Source: Trueperaceae bacterium (GTDB lineage: Bacteria; Deinococcota; Deinococci; Deinococcales; Trueperaceae). From it: DNA of 64,000 nt. The DNA is taken from the NCBI GenBank assembly GCA_036381595.1, contig DASVCN010000041.1, positions 124,001 to 188,000 of the forward strand, written 5' to 3'. Of this stretch, positions 42,633-51,555 are shown one piece after another; the stretch's first letter is position 1, and each line of letters begins with the position of its first letter. The position numbers and the translations under genes are program-made. The notes beneath the pieces are model-generated. The model was not told where the DNA came from. It made no database searches and worked only from the letters and a program-made list of their open reading frames with translations.

Positions 42633-44849
42633 TTGGCCGTCAGCACGATCTCCAAGTCACGTTCCCTCACCCGCAGAAGTTCGGCCTGGATCTTCGCGCT
42701 AGTCGGCCTCGCAGCCTTCCTTGCGCTACCGTTCGGGCGGCCCGACCGCCCCTTCTTCGATATCGAACCGGCCCTGCGGCCCTGGAACATCGACTCGCCC
42801 TGGCTCTGGCTGGTCCCGCTGATGGCCATCGTCGCTCTGGTCGCCTCGTTCGTTCCCGCCGAACCCCCACGCCGCGGCAACGCGCTCGCCGCCGCCGGAC
42901 TCGTGGGCTTCGTCGCGGGCGTGGGCTGGCTGATCGCCACCGGCGTCCCCTTCGGTTTGGGGGCGCTAATCTCGCTGCCTGCCCTGGTGGTAGTGAGCGG
43001 CTACGGACTCAGCCTCTCCGGGCGCATACAGGGCGACCCGTTCATCGCCTCGTGCATCCTCTTCGTGGGTCTGCTGATCGTCCTTCTGATCATCTACCCA
43101 CTCTTCATGGTGCTGCAGGCGGCCGTCTATATCGATGGCCGCTTCACCTTCGACAAGATCATCGCTACCGTCAACAGCCCGCGCTTCCTGTTCATCAGCA
43201 ACCCGTACACGGCTCGCAACGAACCGGCTCTGATCGGTTACTTCAGCGCGGGGGGCGCGGCCGCCGGCTTCCTCTGGCCGATACTGCGCAACGCCCGGCT
43301 GGCCCGTATCGTTCTGGGTGGCCTGCTGGGAGCCGTTGGCGGCCTTGCGCTGGGTCTCGCGCTCTTCGCTCGCGGAGCGATCGTCACCAGCATGACGCTC
43401 GCCGTCGTCGTCGCCACCGTGGCTACGATCCTTGGATTCGGTTTCGCCCTGCTGGGACAACGAACCCGGTCGGGGCTTGTCCGGCGCACCCTGGGAGCGG
43501 TCAGCCTCCTCCCGATCATCACTCCACCGTTCATCCTGGCGTTCGCCATGATCTTCCTGCTGGGTCGGCGAGGACTCCTCACCCACGACATCCTCGGGAT
43601 GTCAAGCAGCTGGATCTTCGGCATGTCGGGAGTTGCGCTGGCGCAGATACTCGCCTTCACGCCGATCGCCTACCTGGTCATCCAGGGCTCGGTCGCCGGC
43701 CTCAACGCCGCCCTCGAGGAGGCCTCCACTACCCTCGGCGCGAGCCGTTGGCACACCTTCCGCACGATCACCTGGCCGCTGGTGCGGCCGGCGCTGGCCA
43801 ACGCCTTCCTGCTCAGCGTCATCGAATCGTTCGCCGACTTCGGCAACCCGCTGATCCTGGGCGGTGACCGCAACTATCTGGCAACCGAGGTGTTCGCCTC
43901 CTTCTCGGCCCGCTTCGATCCCGGTGAGGCCGCCGTCTACGGCGTATTCCTGCTGATCATCGTGCTGCTGGTGTTCTACGCGCAGTCCCGGTGGCTCGGG
44001 CAGAGCTCGTTCGTAACCGTGACCGGCAAGCCTTCGCGGGGAGGCTTCAGCCCGCTGCCGCGGTTCCTCGAGGGTCTGCTGCTGGCGGGCTTCCTCATCT
44101 GGGCCCTCGCGGTCATCGGCCTCTACGCCTCGATCGTCTACGGGTCGTTCGTCAAACTGTGGGGCGTGGACTCGACCATCACGCTGGAGCATTGGCGCGA
44201 CCTGGGCAATGCCGGTATCCCGGTCTTCCTCTACACCGCGCGGATCGCCGCCATCAGCGCCGTTCCGGCAGCCCTCATCGGCTTCCTCATCGCCTATCTG
44301 GTGGTCAGACAGAACTTCTGGGGGCGGAGGTTCCTCGAGTTCGGTTCGATGCTATCGTTCGCCACGCCGGGAACGGTGATGGGCGTCGCCTACATCCTCG
44401 CCTTCAACACCGGCCCGTGGCTCCTCACTTCGACGGCCACCATCATCGTGCTGGCGTTCATCTTCCGGAACATGCCGGTCGCCATCCGAGGCGGCGTTGC
44501 CGGCCTCGCGCAAGTGGACCCTAGTCTCGAGGAGGCTTCGACGACACTGGGGGCCAGCTCGAGCCGCACCCTGCGAACGATCCTGGTGCCGCTCCTGATC
44601 ATCCCCCTCATCGGTGGACTCATCTTCGCCTTCGTGCGGGCGATGACCGCCATCAGCCAGGTGATCTTCGTGGTCAGTCCCGGCAACATGCTAACGACCG
44701 TGCTGCTGCTCGGCTGGGTCGAGCAGGGTCAGACGGGCCGGGCTGCGGCGATGGGTACTCTCTTGATAGTCTCCATGCTCACGGTGATCCTGCTGCTGAT
44801 GCTCCTCACCCGCAAACGGGGATTCGCTCCGGGCGAGGTGGTGCCATGA
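42633..44849 (+). CDS. ABC transporter permease with two fused transmembrane domains
   Basis: A 738-residue inner-membrane permease. The N-terminal domain after an additional set of spans and the C-terminal domain each contain one EAA loop, which contacts the ATPase: NAALEEASTTLGASRWHTFRTITWPLVRPAL and [28 protein letters not shown] single chain therefore supplies both halves of the channel, as in FbpB- and AfuB-type importers. The start is TTG at 42633, preceded by CAGGAGCAGCAG. A leader of four or so hydrophobic helices (25-170) before the first permease domain is longer than usual. It belongs to one operon with the binding protein, ATPase and HAD phosphatase. Confidence 0.9.
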   Translation: MAVSTISKSRSLTRRSSAWIFALVGLAAFLALPFGRPDRPFFDIEPALRPWNIDSPWLWLVPLMAIVALVASFVPAEPPRRGNALAAAGLVGFVAGVGWLIATGVPFGLGALISLPALVVVSGYGLSLSGRIQGDPFIASCILFVGLLIVLLIIYPLFMVLQAAVYIDGRFTFDKIIATVNSPRFLFISNPYTARNEPALIGYFSAGGAAAGFLWPILRNARLARIVLGGLLGAVGGLALGLALFARGAIVTSMTLAVVVATVATILGFGFALLGQRTRSGLVRRTLGAVSLLPIITPPFILAFAMIFLLGRRGLLTHDILGMSSSWIFGMSGVALAQILAFTPIAYLVIQGSVAGLNAALEEASTTLGASRWHTFRTITWPLVRPALANAFLLSVIESFADFGNPLILGGDRNYLATEVFASFSARFDPGEAAVYGVFLLIIVLLVFYAQSRWLGQSSFVTVTGKPSRGGFSPLPRFLEGLLLAGFLIWALAVIGLYASIVYGSFVKLWGVDSTITLEHWRDLGNAGIPVFLYTARIAAISAVPAALIGFLIAYLVVRQNFWGRRFLEFGSMLSFATPGTVMGVAYILAFNTGPWLLTSTATIIVLAFIFRNMPVAIRGGVAGLAQVDPSLEEASTTLGASSSRTLRTILVPLLIIPLIGGLIFAFVRAMTAISQVIFVVSPGNMLTTVLLLGWVEQGQTGRAAAMGTLLIVSMLTVILLLMLLTRKRGFAPGEVVP

Positions 44850-44874
44850 CCCCTTCGGACAGAGAGGTGTTCGC

Positions 44875-45939
44875 ATGACGCTCGCCAAGGAAACCGGCGC
44901 CGCGCCGGTCGCCCTCGAGGGCGTGACCAAGAAGTTCGGCGCCGACGTGGTCGCGGTCGACGCGCTCGATCTCGCGATCGAGCCCGGTTCCCTCGTCACC
45001 CTGTTGGGACCGTCGGGCTGCGGCAAGACGACCACCCTGCGGATGATCGCCGGTCTGGAGCGGGCCACCGGTGGCCGCATCCTCATCGACGGCAGCGACG
45101 TCACCCGCCTGCCCGCCAACCTGCGCGACGTGACCATGGTGTTCCAGAGTTACGCGCTGTTCCCCCACATGAACGTCTTCGACAACGTCGCCTATGGGCT
45201 ACGGGTCGCAGGGGTCTCGGGGTCGGAGCTCGCTCGGCGCGTCGACGAGGCGTTGGAGATGGTGGGCATGCAGGGCCTGGAGAGGCGCTCCTCGGCAGCC
45301 CTTTCCGGAGGCCAGCAGCAGCGGGTCGCTCTCGCCCGGGCGCTGGTGATGGAGCCCCGGGTCCTGCTCTTCGACGAGCCGCTCTCGAATCTGGATGCGA
45401 AGCTCAGGCGCCGGGTCCGTCAGGACATCCGTGACCTTCAGCAGCGCCTGGGCATAACCAGCGTCTACGTCACTCACGACCAGGAGGAGGCGCTGGCGAT
45501 AAGCGACGTGATCGTCGTGATGCGGGACGGCAAGGTCCAGCAGACCGGTTCTCCGCATGAGCTCTACACCAGGCCCGCGAACCGGTTCGTCGCCGACTTC
45601 ATCGGCTCTGCGACCTTCCTGCCCGGCAGCTTCGACGGGGAGTGCGTCACGCTCGCTCAGCACACCTTCCGCCACGCTCAGGAGACGGGGCCCGGGGATG
45701 TCACCGTGATGGTCCGACCAGAAGCGGTCCGCGTGTCCGTCGACGGGCCCGGCCTGCCGGCAACGGTCAAGAGCGTCAGCTACCTCGGTCTCGCCACCGA
45801 CGTGCTGTTCGAAACGCCCGTCGGCGAACTTGCCGCTACGATCAGTGGCGAGGGTAGGCCCGACCTCCGTCGCGGCGATCAGGTCTCGCTCGAATTCCAC
45901 CCGGCGGGGATCTACCTGCTGCCGGCGGTTCAGGCGTAG
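44875..45939 (+). CDS. ABC importer ATPase with TOBE-type domain
   Basis: A 354-residue ATPase powering the import complex. Walker A GPSGCGKTT is at 45-53, FQSYALFPHMNVFDNVAYGL is the Q-loop region, and the signature is ALSGGQQQRVALARAL. Walker B is VLLFDEPLSNLDAKLR and the switch histidine is in VYVTHDQEEALAI. The C-terminal 120 residues form a TOBE-like regulatory domain (VTVMVRPEAVRVSV...LPATVKSVSYLGLATDVLFE). The ATG at 44875 is 25 bases after the permease stop. The polyol/spermidine-type ATPase subfamily gives no further substrate hint. Confidence 0.92.
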   Translation: MTLAKETGAAPVALEGVTKKFGADVVAVDALDLAIEPGSLVTLLGPSGCGKTTTLRMIAGLERATGGRILIDGSDVTRLPANLRDVTMVFQSYALFPHMNVFDNVAYGLRVAGVSGSELARRVDEALEMVGMQGLERRSSAALSGGQQQRVALARALVMEPRVLLFDEPLSNLDAKLRRRVRQDIRDLQQRLGITSVYVTHDQEEALAISDVIVVMRDGKVQQTGSPHELYTRPANRFVADFIGSATFLPGSFDGECVTLAQHTFRHAQETGPGDVTVMVRPEAVRVSVDGPGLPATVKSVSYLGLATDVLFETPVGELAATISGEGRPDLRRGDQVSLEFHPAGIYLLPAVQA

Positions 45940-45960
45940 CACGGCTTCGAGCGACTCCGG

Positions 45961-46722
45961 ATGGAACCGATACGCCTCCTGGTCGTAGACATAGACGGCT
46001 GCCTCGTGGCGGTCGAACACGCTGCCTACGACCTCGGGAATCTCGCCCGAGTGGCGGAGTTGAACCGCTCGAGCCTGACCGACCCAGCCGTGCCGCCACT
46101 GACCATCCTCTCGGGGAGGCCCCATCCGTACGTCGACGCGCTGATGCAGGTCCTCGACATCCGGGTGCCCGCCATCTTCGAGAACGGCGCGGGGTTGGCG
46201 GTTCGCTCGCCCTACACCGCTCGTTACCGCGCCGAGGTCGAGAGGGGGCGCGTGTCGCTGGCCGTACTGGCGCGCGAGCTGGGGGGTCGGCCGGAACTCA
46301 CCATCCAACCGGGGAAGAGCGCCTCTCTGACGGTGTTCCCAGTCGATCCCGATGAAGGCATCGAGGGGATCGAGCGGCTGCTCGAGGAGATCGTCGAGCG
46401 AGAGGCGCTCGAACTGGTCCTCGACCCGGCGCAGGAGTGCGTCAATGTGCTGGTGCGGGGCGTGGACAAGGGTCTGGGCCTGCGTTGGCTCGCCGACGAG
46501 CTGGCGCTTCCGTTGTCTCAGATCGCGGGCATCGGCGACAGCCTGGGCGACCTGGCCTGGCTCGAGCTGTGCGGGTTCTCGTGCGCCCCGGCGAATGCCG
46601 TGGAGGCGGTGCAGCTGCGAGTCGACTCGGTTTCGGAGTTCGAGGACGTTCGCGCGGTCGAAGAGCTGTACAGGGCCGTGATCGAGCGGAACCGGAGAGC
46701 CACCTCGAGCCTCGCCGAGTAG
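45961..46722 (+). CDS. HAD-superfamily phosphatase (Cof/SPP-like)
   Basis: A 253-residue phosphatase of the haloacid dehalogenase fold. The nucleophile and acid are Asp10 and Asp12 in LLVVDIDGCLV, motif II is TILSGRP, the lysine is in GVDKGLGLRWLADEL and the terminal acids are in IAGIGDSLGDLAWLEL. The cap inserted between motifs II and III marks the Cof/sucrose-phosphatase-like type acting on small sugar phosphates. It is the last gene of the importer operon, 21 bases after the ATPase. That suggests it strips phosphate from the imported ligand. Confidence 0.85.
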   Translation: MEPIRLLVVDIDGCLVAVEHAAYDLGNLARVAELNRSSLTDPAVPPLTILSGRPHPYVDALMQVLDIRVPAIFENGAGLAVRSPYTARYRAEVERGRVSLAVLARELGGRPELTIQPGKSASLTVFPVDPDEGIEGIERLLEEIVEREALELVLDPAQECVNVLVRGVDKGLGLRWLADELALPLSQIAGIGDSLGDLAWLELCGFSCAPANAVEAVQLRVDSVSEFEDVRAVEELYRAVIERNRRATSSLAE

Positions 46723-46767
46723 CCGCGGTCCAGGCGGCTCCCGGCGCTCGTCTTTCGCGACGCTTCC

Positions 46768-47532
46768 CTAGCCGAACCACTCCTTCAGCACCGGCGCCAA
46801 CGCCTCGATGTCGACGTCGTGGGTCTGCTCCGGTATCGACAGGAGCCGGCCATCAGGTAGCGCCCCGGCGAGCGCTTTCGCCGGTTCTCTGAGTGTTGGC
46901 GGGCTTTTCTCACCGTCTATCACGAGAGTCGGAACGGTGATCCGGGAGGCGTCGGCCATCTCGAACCGTTCGGTGATCCTCAGGTCGTAGACGAGCGTGT
47001 GCGCCAGGCCCGCGAGACCGGGCCAGAAGGGCGCGTCGCGCATCCCGGCGACCATCTGCGGCGGCATGCCCACCGCTTCGGTCATGAACAGCGAAGCGGC
47101 ATCCTCGCGCTTGCCTGCGGATACCAGCCCCGCTACCCGGGTCGCCAGGTCGCCAGCGGGACCTATCCGGATCGGCGGCTCGTACACCGCGAGCTTGGAC
47201 ACCGCCAAGCCGTTCGCCGCGGCAGTGAGGGCGAGGATCGCCCCCGACGAGTGGCCGTAGAGGTGGGCGGTGCCGCCGGCCGCCCAGAAGATTTCCTCGA
47301 GGTCCTCCAACTCCCGCTCAATGGCGTACGGCGCTGCGTCCCCGCTATCTCCTCTGCCCCGCCGATCGTAGGTGAACACGGAGAAGTCGCTGCCAAGGAG
47401 CCGGGCAAGCGGCATCCCGGAAACCGGAGAGCTGCGGGTGTTGAAGGCGCCGCCCACCAGCACCACCGGCGGACCGTCGCCGCACTGTTCGACTGCGATC
47501 ACGGTTCCGTCTTTCGATCGTACTCGCCTCAT
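46768..47532 (-). CDS. Alpha/beta-hydrolase
   Basis: A 254-residue alpha/beta-fold hydrolase, cytoplasmic, without signal peptide. It has VLVGGAFNTRSSPVSGMPLARLL (oxyanion region), VFTYDRRGRGDSGD, the nucleophile Ser in LYGHSSGAILAL, the acid in VPTLVIDGEKSPP and the His in IPEQTHDVD. These are short-chain esterase or lactonase features; the substrate is unknown. The ATG at 47530-47532 with GGAGG five bases upstream is chosen over a longer reading that would extend past the promoter. It is transcribed divergently from the iol operon from a strong promoter. Confidence 0.88.
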   Translation of the reverse strand: MRRVRSKDGTVIAVEQCGDGPPVVLVGGAFNTRSSPVSGMPLARLLGSDFSVFTYDRRGRGDSGDAAPYAIERELEDLEEIFWAAGGTAHLYGHSSGAILALTAAANGLAVSKLAVYEPPIRIGPAGDLATRVAGLVSAGKREDAASLFMTEAVGMPPQMVAGMRDAPFWPGLAGLAHTLVYDLRITERFEMADASRITVPTLVIDGEKSPPTLREPAKALAGALPDGRLLSIPEQTHDVDIEALAPVLKEWFG

Positions 47533-47623
47533 CTGACCTCCGATGCTGGTCGTCACTGGGGTCGGGAGACCGGTGCGGCGCGTGTCGGCCTGAATAGAGG
47601 TAGATCCAGTTACCCGGCGTGCG

Positions 47624-47655
47624 ATGAGTGTAGATGCACTCATGTGTAGTGTCAA
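47624..47655 (-). promoter_or_regulatory. Strong promoter with overlapping operator, divergent hydrolase/iolD region
   Basis: On the minus strand a perfect -35 TTGACA (plus 47650-47655) is 17 bases from the -10 TACACT (47627-47632), driving the hydrolase gene. An inverted repeat ATGAGTG-6-CACTCAT (47624-47643) covers the -10 and part of the spacer. It is the kind of site a TetR/GntR/LacI repressor would use. It lies 96 bases before iolD, so one protein could control both directions. Confidence 0.55.
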
Positions 47656-47738
47656 CAGTTGTCGCCGCTGCCCCCGCCGCAGCCTTTCTGGCGACCTGGT
47701 CAGGTGTCATATTGGAGGAAAGTCCGGAGGTGCGGTAG

Positions 47739-49610
47739 ATGAAGACTTCGAGGCTGACCGTCGGCCAGGCGATCGTCAGGTTCCTGGCTGCGCAGTTCAG
47801 CGAGCGTGACGGGGAGGAGCAGCGGCTCATCCCCGGTTTCTGGGCGATCCTCGGACACGGGAACGTCACCGGCCTGGGTCAGGCGCTGCAGGAGTTGGGC
47901 TCGCAGTACGACCTGCCGACCTACCGGCCGCAGAACGAGCAGGCCATGGTGCACGCAGCCGCGGCTTTCGCCAAGCACCGAGACAGGCTGGCGACCTTCG
48001 CCTGCACCGCCTCGATAGGCCCCGGCTCGAGCAACATGCTCACCGCCGTCGCGGGCGCGACCATCAACCGGCTCCCGGTGCTGCTCTTCCCCTCCGACTA
48101 CTTCGCCAACCGGATCCCCGATCCGGTCCTCCAGCAGCTCGAGCATCCTACCGAGCACGACGTGAGCGTCAACGATGCCTTCCGACCCGTATCGCGCTTC
48201 TTCACCCGCATCGGTCGAGCCGAGCAGCTGCTCTCGGCCCTCCCCGAAGCGATGCGCGTGCTCACCGACCCGGCCGAGACCGGTGCGGTCACCATCGCCC
48301 TGCCCGAGGACGTGCAGACCGAAGCGTACGACTGGCCCGCGGCCTTCTTCGAGCGCCGGGTCTGGCGCGTCAGGCGGCCTCGCTCCGAACGGGAACCGCT
48401 CGAACAGGCGGCCCGGCTGCTCGCCGAGTCGCAACGGCCACTTATGGTCGCCGGCGGCGGCGCGATCTATTCAGGAGCGAGCGAGTCGCTCGCACGGTTC
48501 TCTTCCGAATTCGGGGTTCCGGTTTGCGAGACACAGGCGGGCAAGGGGGTGATCCCCTGGAACCATCCGATGAACGCGGGACCGGTGGGGGCCAACGGGG
48601 GGACGGCGGCGAACAGGTTGGCGCGCGACGCCGACCTCGTCATAGCCCTCGGCACCAGGCTGGGCGACTTCGCGACCGGATCGAAGACAGCCTTCCAGAA
48701 CCCCGCAGTCCGCTTCGTCTCGGTCAACGTGGCTTCGTTCGACGCCCACAAGCTCCGCTCCCTCCCGCTCGTCGCCGATGCGCGCAGCGCGCTGGAGGAC
48801 CTGAGCGACCTCCTGAGCGCGAGCGGCTACCGGGGCACCGGCGCCGCCTACCGCGCAGAGCTAGGCGAACTGAAGCGCCAGTGGCAGAGCAGCGTCGACG
48901 ACCTGCGACGGGTCCGCGAGCCGGCGAAACTCGCGCAGTCGGAGGTCATGGGCCTCGTGAACGATGCCGTGGGCGGCCGTGCGACGGTGGTCTGCGCAGC
49001 CGGGAGCATGCCGGGCGACCTCCTCAAGCTGTGGCGACCAGAGGACCCGAAGGCGTACCACCTCGAGTACGGCTACTCCTGCATGGGCTACGAGATCCCA
49101 GCCGGCCTGGGCGTCAAACTGGCCGAACCGGAGCGGGAGGTCGTCGTCTTCATCGGCGACGGCTCATATCTGATGATGAACAGCGAGATCGTGACCGCTG
49201 TGGCCGAGAGGCTGGACCTCACCGTCGTGCTCGTGGACAACCACGGCTTCCAGTCGATACATGGGCTTCAGCGGGCCTCGGGCACCCCTTCGTTCATCAA
49301 CGAGCTGCGCTTCCGTGAGCCCGACGGTGAACTCGATGGGCCCTACGTGCCGATCGACTTCGTGCGCCACGCCGAGGCGATGGGCGCCAGAGCCGTACGG
49401 GCAGATACCGCCGACGAGCTGAAGCGGGCACTAGCCGCCGAACGGGGCGGGGTGAGGGTGATAGTCGTTCCCGTGGATCCCGAGCGGCGCGTGCCGTCTT
49501 TCGAGGGCTGGTGGGACGTTCCGATCGCTCAGGCCACGGAGCAGCAGAGCGTCGAGCGAGCGAGAACCGAGTACGAAGAAGGCCGAAAGAAGCAGCGGGT
49601 CTACCGATGA
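47739..49610 (+). CDS. iolD: 3D-(3,5/4)-trihydroxycyclohexane-1,2-dione hydrolase (ThDP enzyme)
   Basis: Opens the ring of the trihydroxycyclohexanedione produced by IolE. The 623-residue ThDP-dependent protein has the family N-terminus TVGQAIVRFLAAQF and IPGFWAILGHGNVTGLGQAL, with HAAAAFAKHRDRLATFACTASIGPGSSNMLTA binding the cofactor. The late diphosphate motif is VVFIGDGSYLMMNSEIVTA and ends in LVDNHGFQSIHGLQ, as in IolD. The start at 47739 has GGAGG upstream. It is the first gene of iolD-G-B-E-A-C. Confidence 0.95.
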   Translation: MKTSRLTVGQAIVRFLAAQFSERDGEEQRLIPGFWAILGHGNVTGLGQALQELGSQYDLPTYRPQNEQAMVHAAAAFAKHRDRLATFACTASIGPGSSNMLTAVAGATINRLPVLLFPSDYFANRIPDPVLQQLEHPTEHDVSVNDAFRPVSRFFTRIGRAEQLLSALPEAMRVLTDPAETGAVTIALPEDVQTEAYDWPAAFFERRVWRVRRPRSEREPLEQAARLLAESQRPLMVAGGGAIYSGASESLARFSSEFGVPVCETQAGKGVIPWNHPMNAGPVGANGGTAANRLARDADLVIALGTRLGDFATGSKTAFQNPAVRFVSVNVASFDAHKLRSLPLVADARSALEDLSDLLSASGYRGTGAAYRAELGELKRQWQSSVDDLRRVREPAKLAQSEVMGLVNDAVGGRATVVCAAGSMPGDLLKLWRPEDPKAYHLEYGYSCMGYEIPAGLGVKLAEPEREVVVFIGDGSYLMMNSEIVTAVAERLDLTVVLVDNHGFQSIHGLQRASGTPSFINELRFREPDGELDGPYVPIDFVRHAEAMGARAVRADTADELKRALAAERGGVRVIVVPVDPERRVPSFEGWWDVPIAQATEQQSVERARTEYEEGRKKQRVYR

Positions 49611-49632
49611 GCCCTCACCGACAGGAGATCAG

Positions 49633-50676
49633 ATGAGCAGCCGTTTCGAAGGCAAGGACCGGTTGGGTTTCGCCGTAATCGGCGCCGGAAGGATCGGCAA
49701 CCTGCACGCCCGCCACATCGCCGGTGCGGTCGACGGAGCCGCGCTGGTCGCGGTGATGGACGCCGACCAGACTGCAGCCGAGAGGGCCGCGTTCGCAGGC
49801 GCATACGCCACCACCGAACTCGAGCGCGTCCTGGCTGACGAGTCGGTCGACGCCGTGCTCATCGCCTCGCCCACCTCGCTCCACGCGCAGCAGCTCATGG
49901 CAGCGGCGGCCGCGGGCAAGGCGATCTTCTGCGAGAAGCCGATAGCCCTCGACCTGGGGGAGACGATAGAGGCGATGGACGCGGTCGAGACGGCAGGCCT
50001 GCCCTTCCAGATCGGCTTCAACCGGCGTTTCGATCCCGGCTACGCGGAGTTGGCGAGAGCGGTTCGAGCGGGCGAGCTGGGTCGTCCGGAGATGTTCCGC
50101 AGCCAGTCTTCCGACCCGGCGCCGCCACCACGGGAGTACGCTGCCACGTCGGGGGGCATCTACCGTGACACGGTCATCCACGACATCGACACGGCACGCT
50201 TCGTCGTAGGTGAGATCGAGACCGTCTCGGCGTTGGGCAGGGTGATGGCCGACCCGTACCTGGCCCAGGTGGGAGACATCGACGTGAGCATCCTCAGCCT
50301 CGAATTCGCCGGCGATCCGGGACCGATCGGCGTGTTGATGAACCACCGCCGCACCATCTACGGTTACGACCTGAGGGTCGAGGTGCACTGCGAGAAGGGC
50401 AAACTGGTCACCGAGGCCGAACGCGCGACGGACGTCTGGCGCTACGATCAGAAGGGGATCCACGGCGACTACATCTTCTACTTCATCGAACGCTTCCGCG
50501 ACGCCTATCGGCTGGAGGTGCAGGCGTTCGTCGATGCGGTGCGGGAGGGGCGCCCACCGAGCCCGGGAACCAGGGACGCGGTGGAGTCGCTCCGGGTCGC
50601 CGTCGCCGCCACCGAGAGCCTCCATACCGGGAAGCCCGTGAGGGTGGCGGAGATTCATAAGAGGCAGGTGCGGTGA
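49633..50676 (+). CDS. iolG: Inositol 2-dehydrogenase
   Basis: Oxidises myo-inositol to 2-keto-myo-inositol (2-inosose) with NAD. The 347-residue Gfo/Idh/MocA protein has the Rossmann motif FAVIGAGRIGNLHARHIAG. It also has the catalytic-lysine motif IFCEKPIALDLGE, GFNRRFDPGYAELARAVRAGELG, and the catalytic Asp/His pair in DTVIHDIDTARFVVGEI. Placement in the iol operon between iolD and iolB supports the assignment. A paralogue lies upstream of the ABC importer. The stop overlaps the iolB start region by four bases. Confidence 0.93.
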   Translation: MSSRFEGKDRLGFAVIGAGRIGNLHARHIAGAVDGAALVAVMDADQTAAERAAFAGAYATTELERVLADESVDAVLIASPTSLHAQQLMAAAAAGKAIFCEKPIALDLGETIEAMDAVETAGLPFQIGFNRRFDPGYAELARAVRAGELGRPEMFRSQSSDPAPPPREYAATSGGIYRDTVIHDIDTARFVVGEIETVSALGRVMADPYLAQVGDIDVSILSLEFAGDPGPIGVLMNHRRTIYGYDLRVEVHCEKGKLVTEAERATDVWRYDQKGIHGDYIFYFIERFRDAYRLEVQAFVDAVREGRPPSPGTRDAVESLRVAVAATESLHTGKPVRVAEIHKRQVR

Positions 50677-51503
50677 ACGTGGAACACAAGATCGAGCTGG
50701 GCAACGGCGTCCACATCACGCCGGAACGAGCCGGCTGGAAGAGCCTCGAGTTCGGGGTGCAGAGGTATGCCGCCGGCAAGGGCGTCGCACATGAAACCGG
50801 CGGGAGCGAGTTGTGCATCGTCTTCCTCTCGGGGGACGCTACCGTAGCGGCCGCTGGCAAGGAGTGGCGCATCGAGGGCCGGAGGGACGTTTTCGCGGGC
50901 CTGCCTCATGCCGTGTACGTGCCGCCCGGCGAGCAGTTCGAGCTGAAGGCCGAGACCGACATCGAGGTCGCCCTGGCGTCGGCGCCTGCCGAAGGGAAAC
51001 TGGCACCGCGCCTCATCACCCCCGATGACGTGAAGGTCGAGATCCGAGGGGGCCACAACGCCACCCGGCAGATAAGCCACGTAATCGATCCCGGCGATGC
51101 GGAGCACCTGCTGTGCGTCGAGGTCTACACCCCCTCCGGCAACTGGAGCTCCTACCCGCCCCACAAGCACGACGTGCAGGCGCTGCCCGACGAGGTCGAC
51201 CTCGAGGAGGTCTACCACTACCGGATCCAGCCGCCCGACGGCTGGGCGCTGCAGCGGCTCTACAACGACGACCGTTCGCTCGACGAGGTGATCATCGCCC
51301 AGAATGGTGACACCGTGCTGGTGCGCGAGGGCTATCACCCGGTGGCTGCGGCTCCGGGCTACGACTGCTACTACCTGAACTTCCTCGCCGGCGAGACGCC
51401 GCTGTGGGTAGCGCGTGACGAGCCGCAACTCGCCTGGGTGCGTGGCAACTGGGAGGGTTCGGCCGAGAGGTTGCGTCTTCCGCTGGAAGGTTCGGGCAGA
51501 TGA
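50673..51503 (+). CDS. iolB: 5-deoxy-glucuronate isomerase
   Basis: Isomerises 5-deoxy-glucuronate to 2-deoxy-5-keto-gluconate. The 276-residue protein is a two-part cupin of the KduI/IolB family, with PERAGWKSLEFGVQRYAAG, a first barrel ending in VFAGLPHAVYVPPGEQFEL, and the second barrel with PSGNWSSYPPHKHDV and EEVYHYRIQPPDGWALQRLY. The metal ligands are probably in the PPHKHD and EVYHYR motifs; GYHPVAAAPGYDCYYLNFLAG completes it. The GTG start overlaps iolG by four bases. Confidence 0.94.
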   Translation: MNVEHKIELGNGVHITPERAGWKSLEFGVQRYAAGKGVAHETGGSELCIVFLSGDATVAAAGKEWRIEGRRDVFAGLPHAVYVPPGEQFELKAETDIEVALASAPAEGKLAPRLITPDDVKVEIRGGHNATRQISHVIDPGDAEHLLCVEVYTPSGNWSSYPPHKHDVQALPDEVDLEEVYHYRIQPPDGWALQRLYNDDRSLDEVIIAQNGDTVLVREGYHPVAAAPGYDCYYLNFLAGETPLWVARDEPQLAWVRGNWEGSAERLRLPLEGSGR

Positions 51504-51555
51504 GCCGACGTGACGCCGTCCTCACCGACGTCGGAGCCGGCGGCAGGGTGGACGA

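Noticed and set aside
41509-45939. Calling the importer an iron(III) transporter
   Set aside because: The family label alone does not establish iron; ligand tyrosines are not evident and a phosphatase is in the operon.
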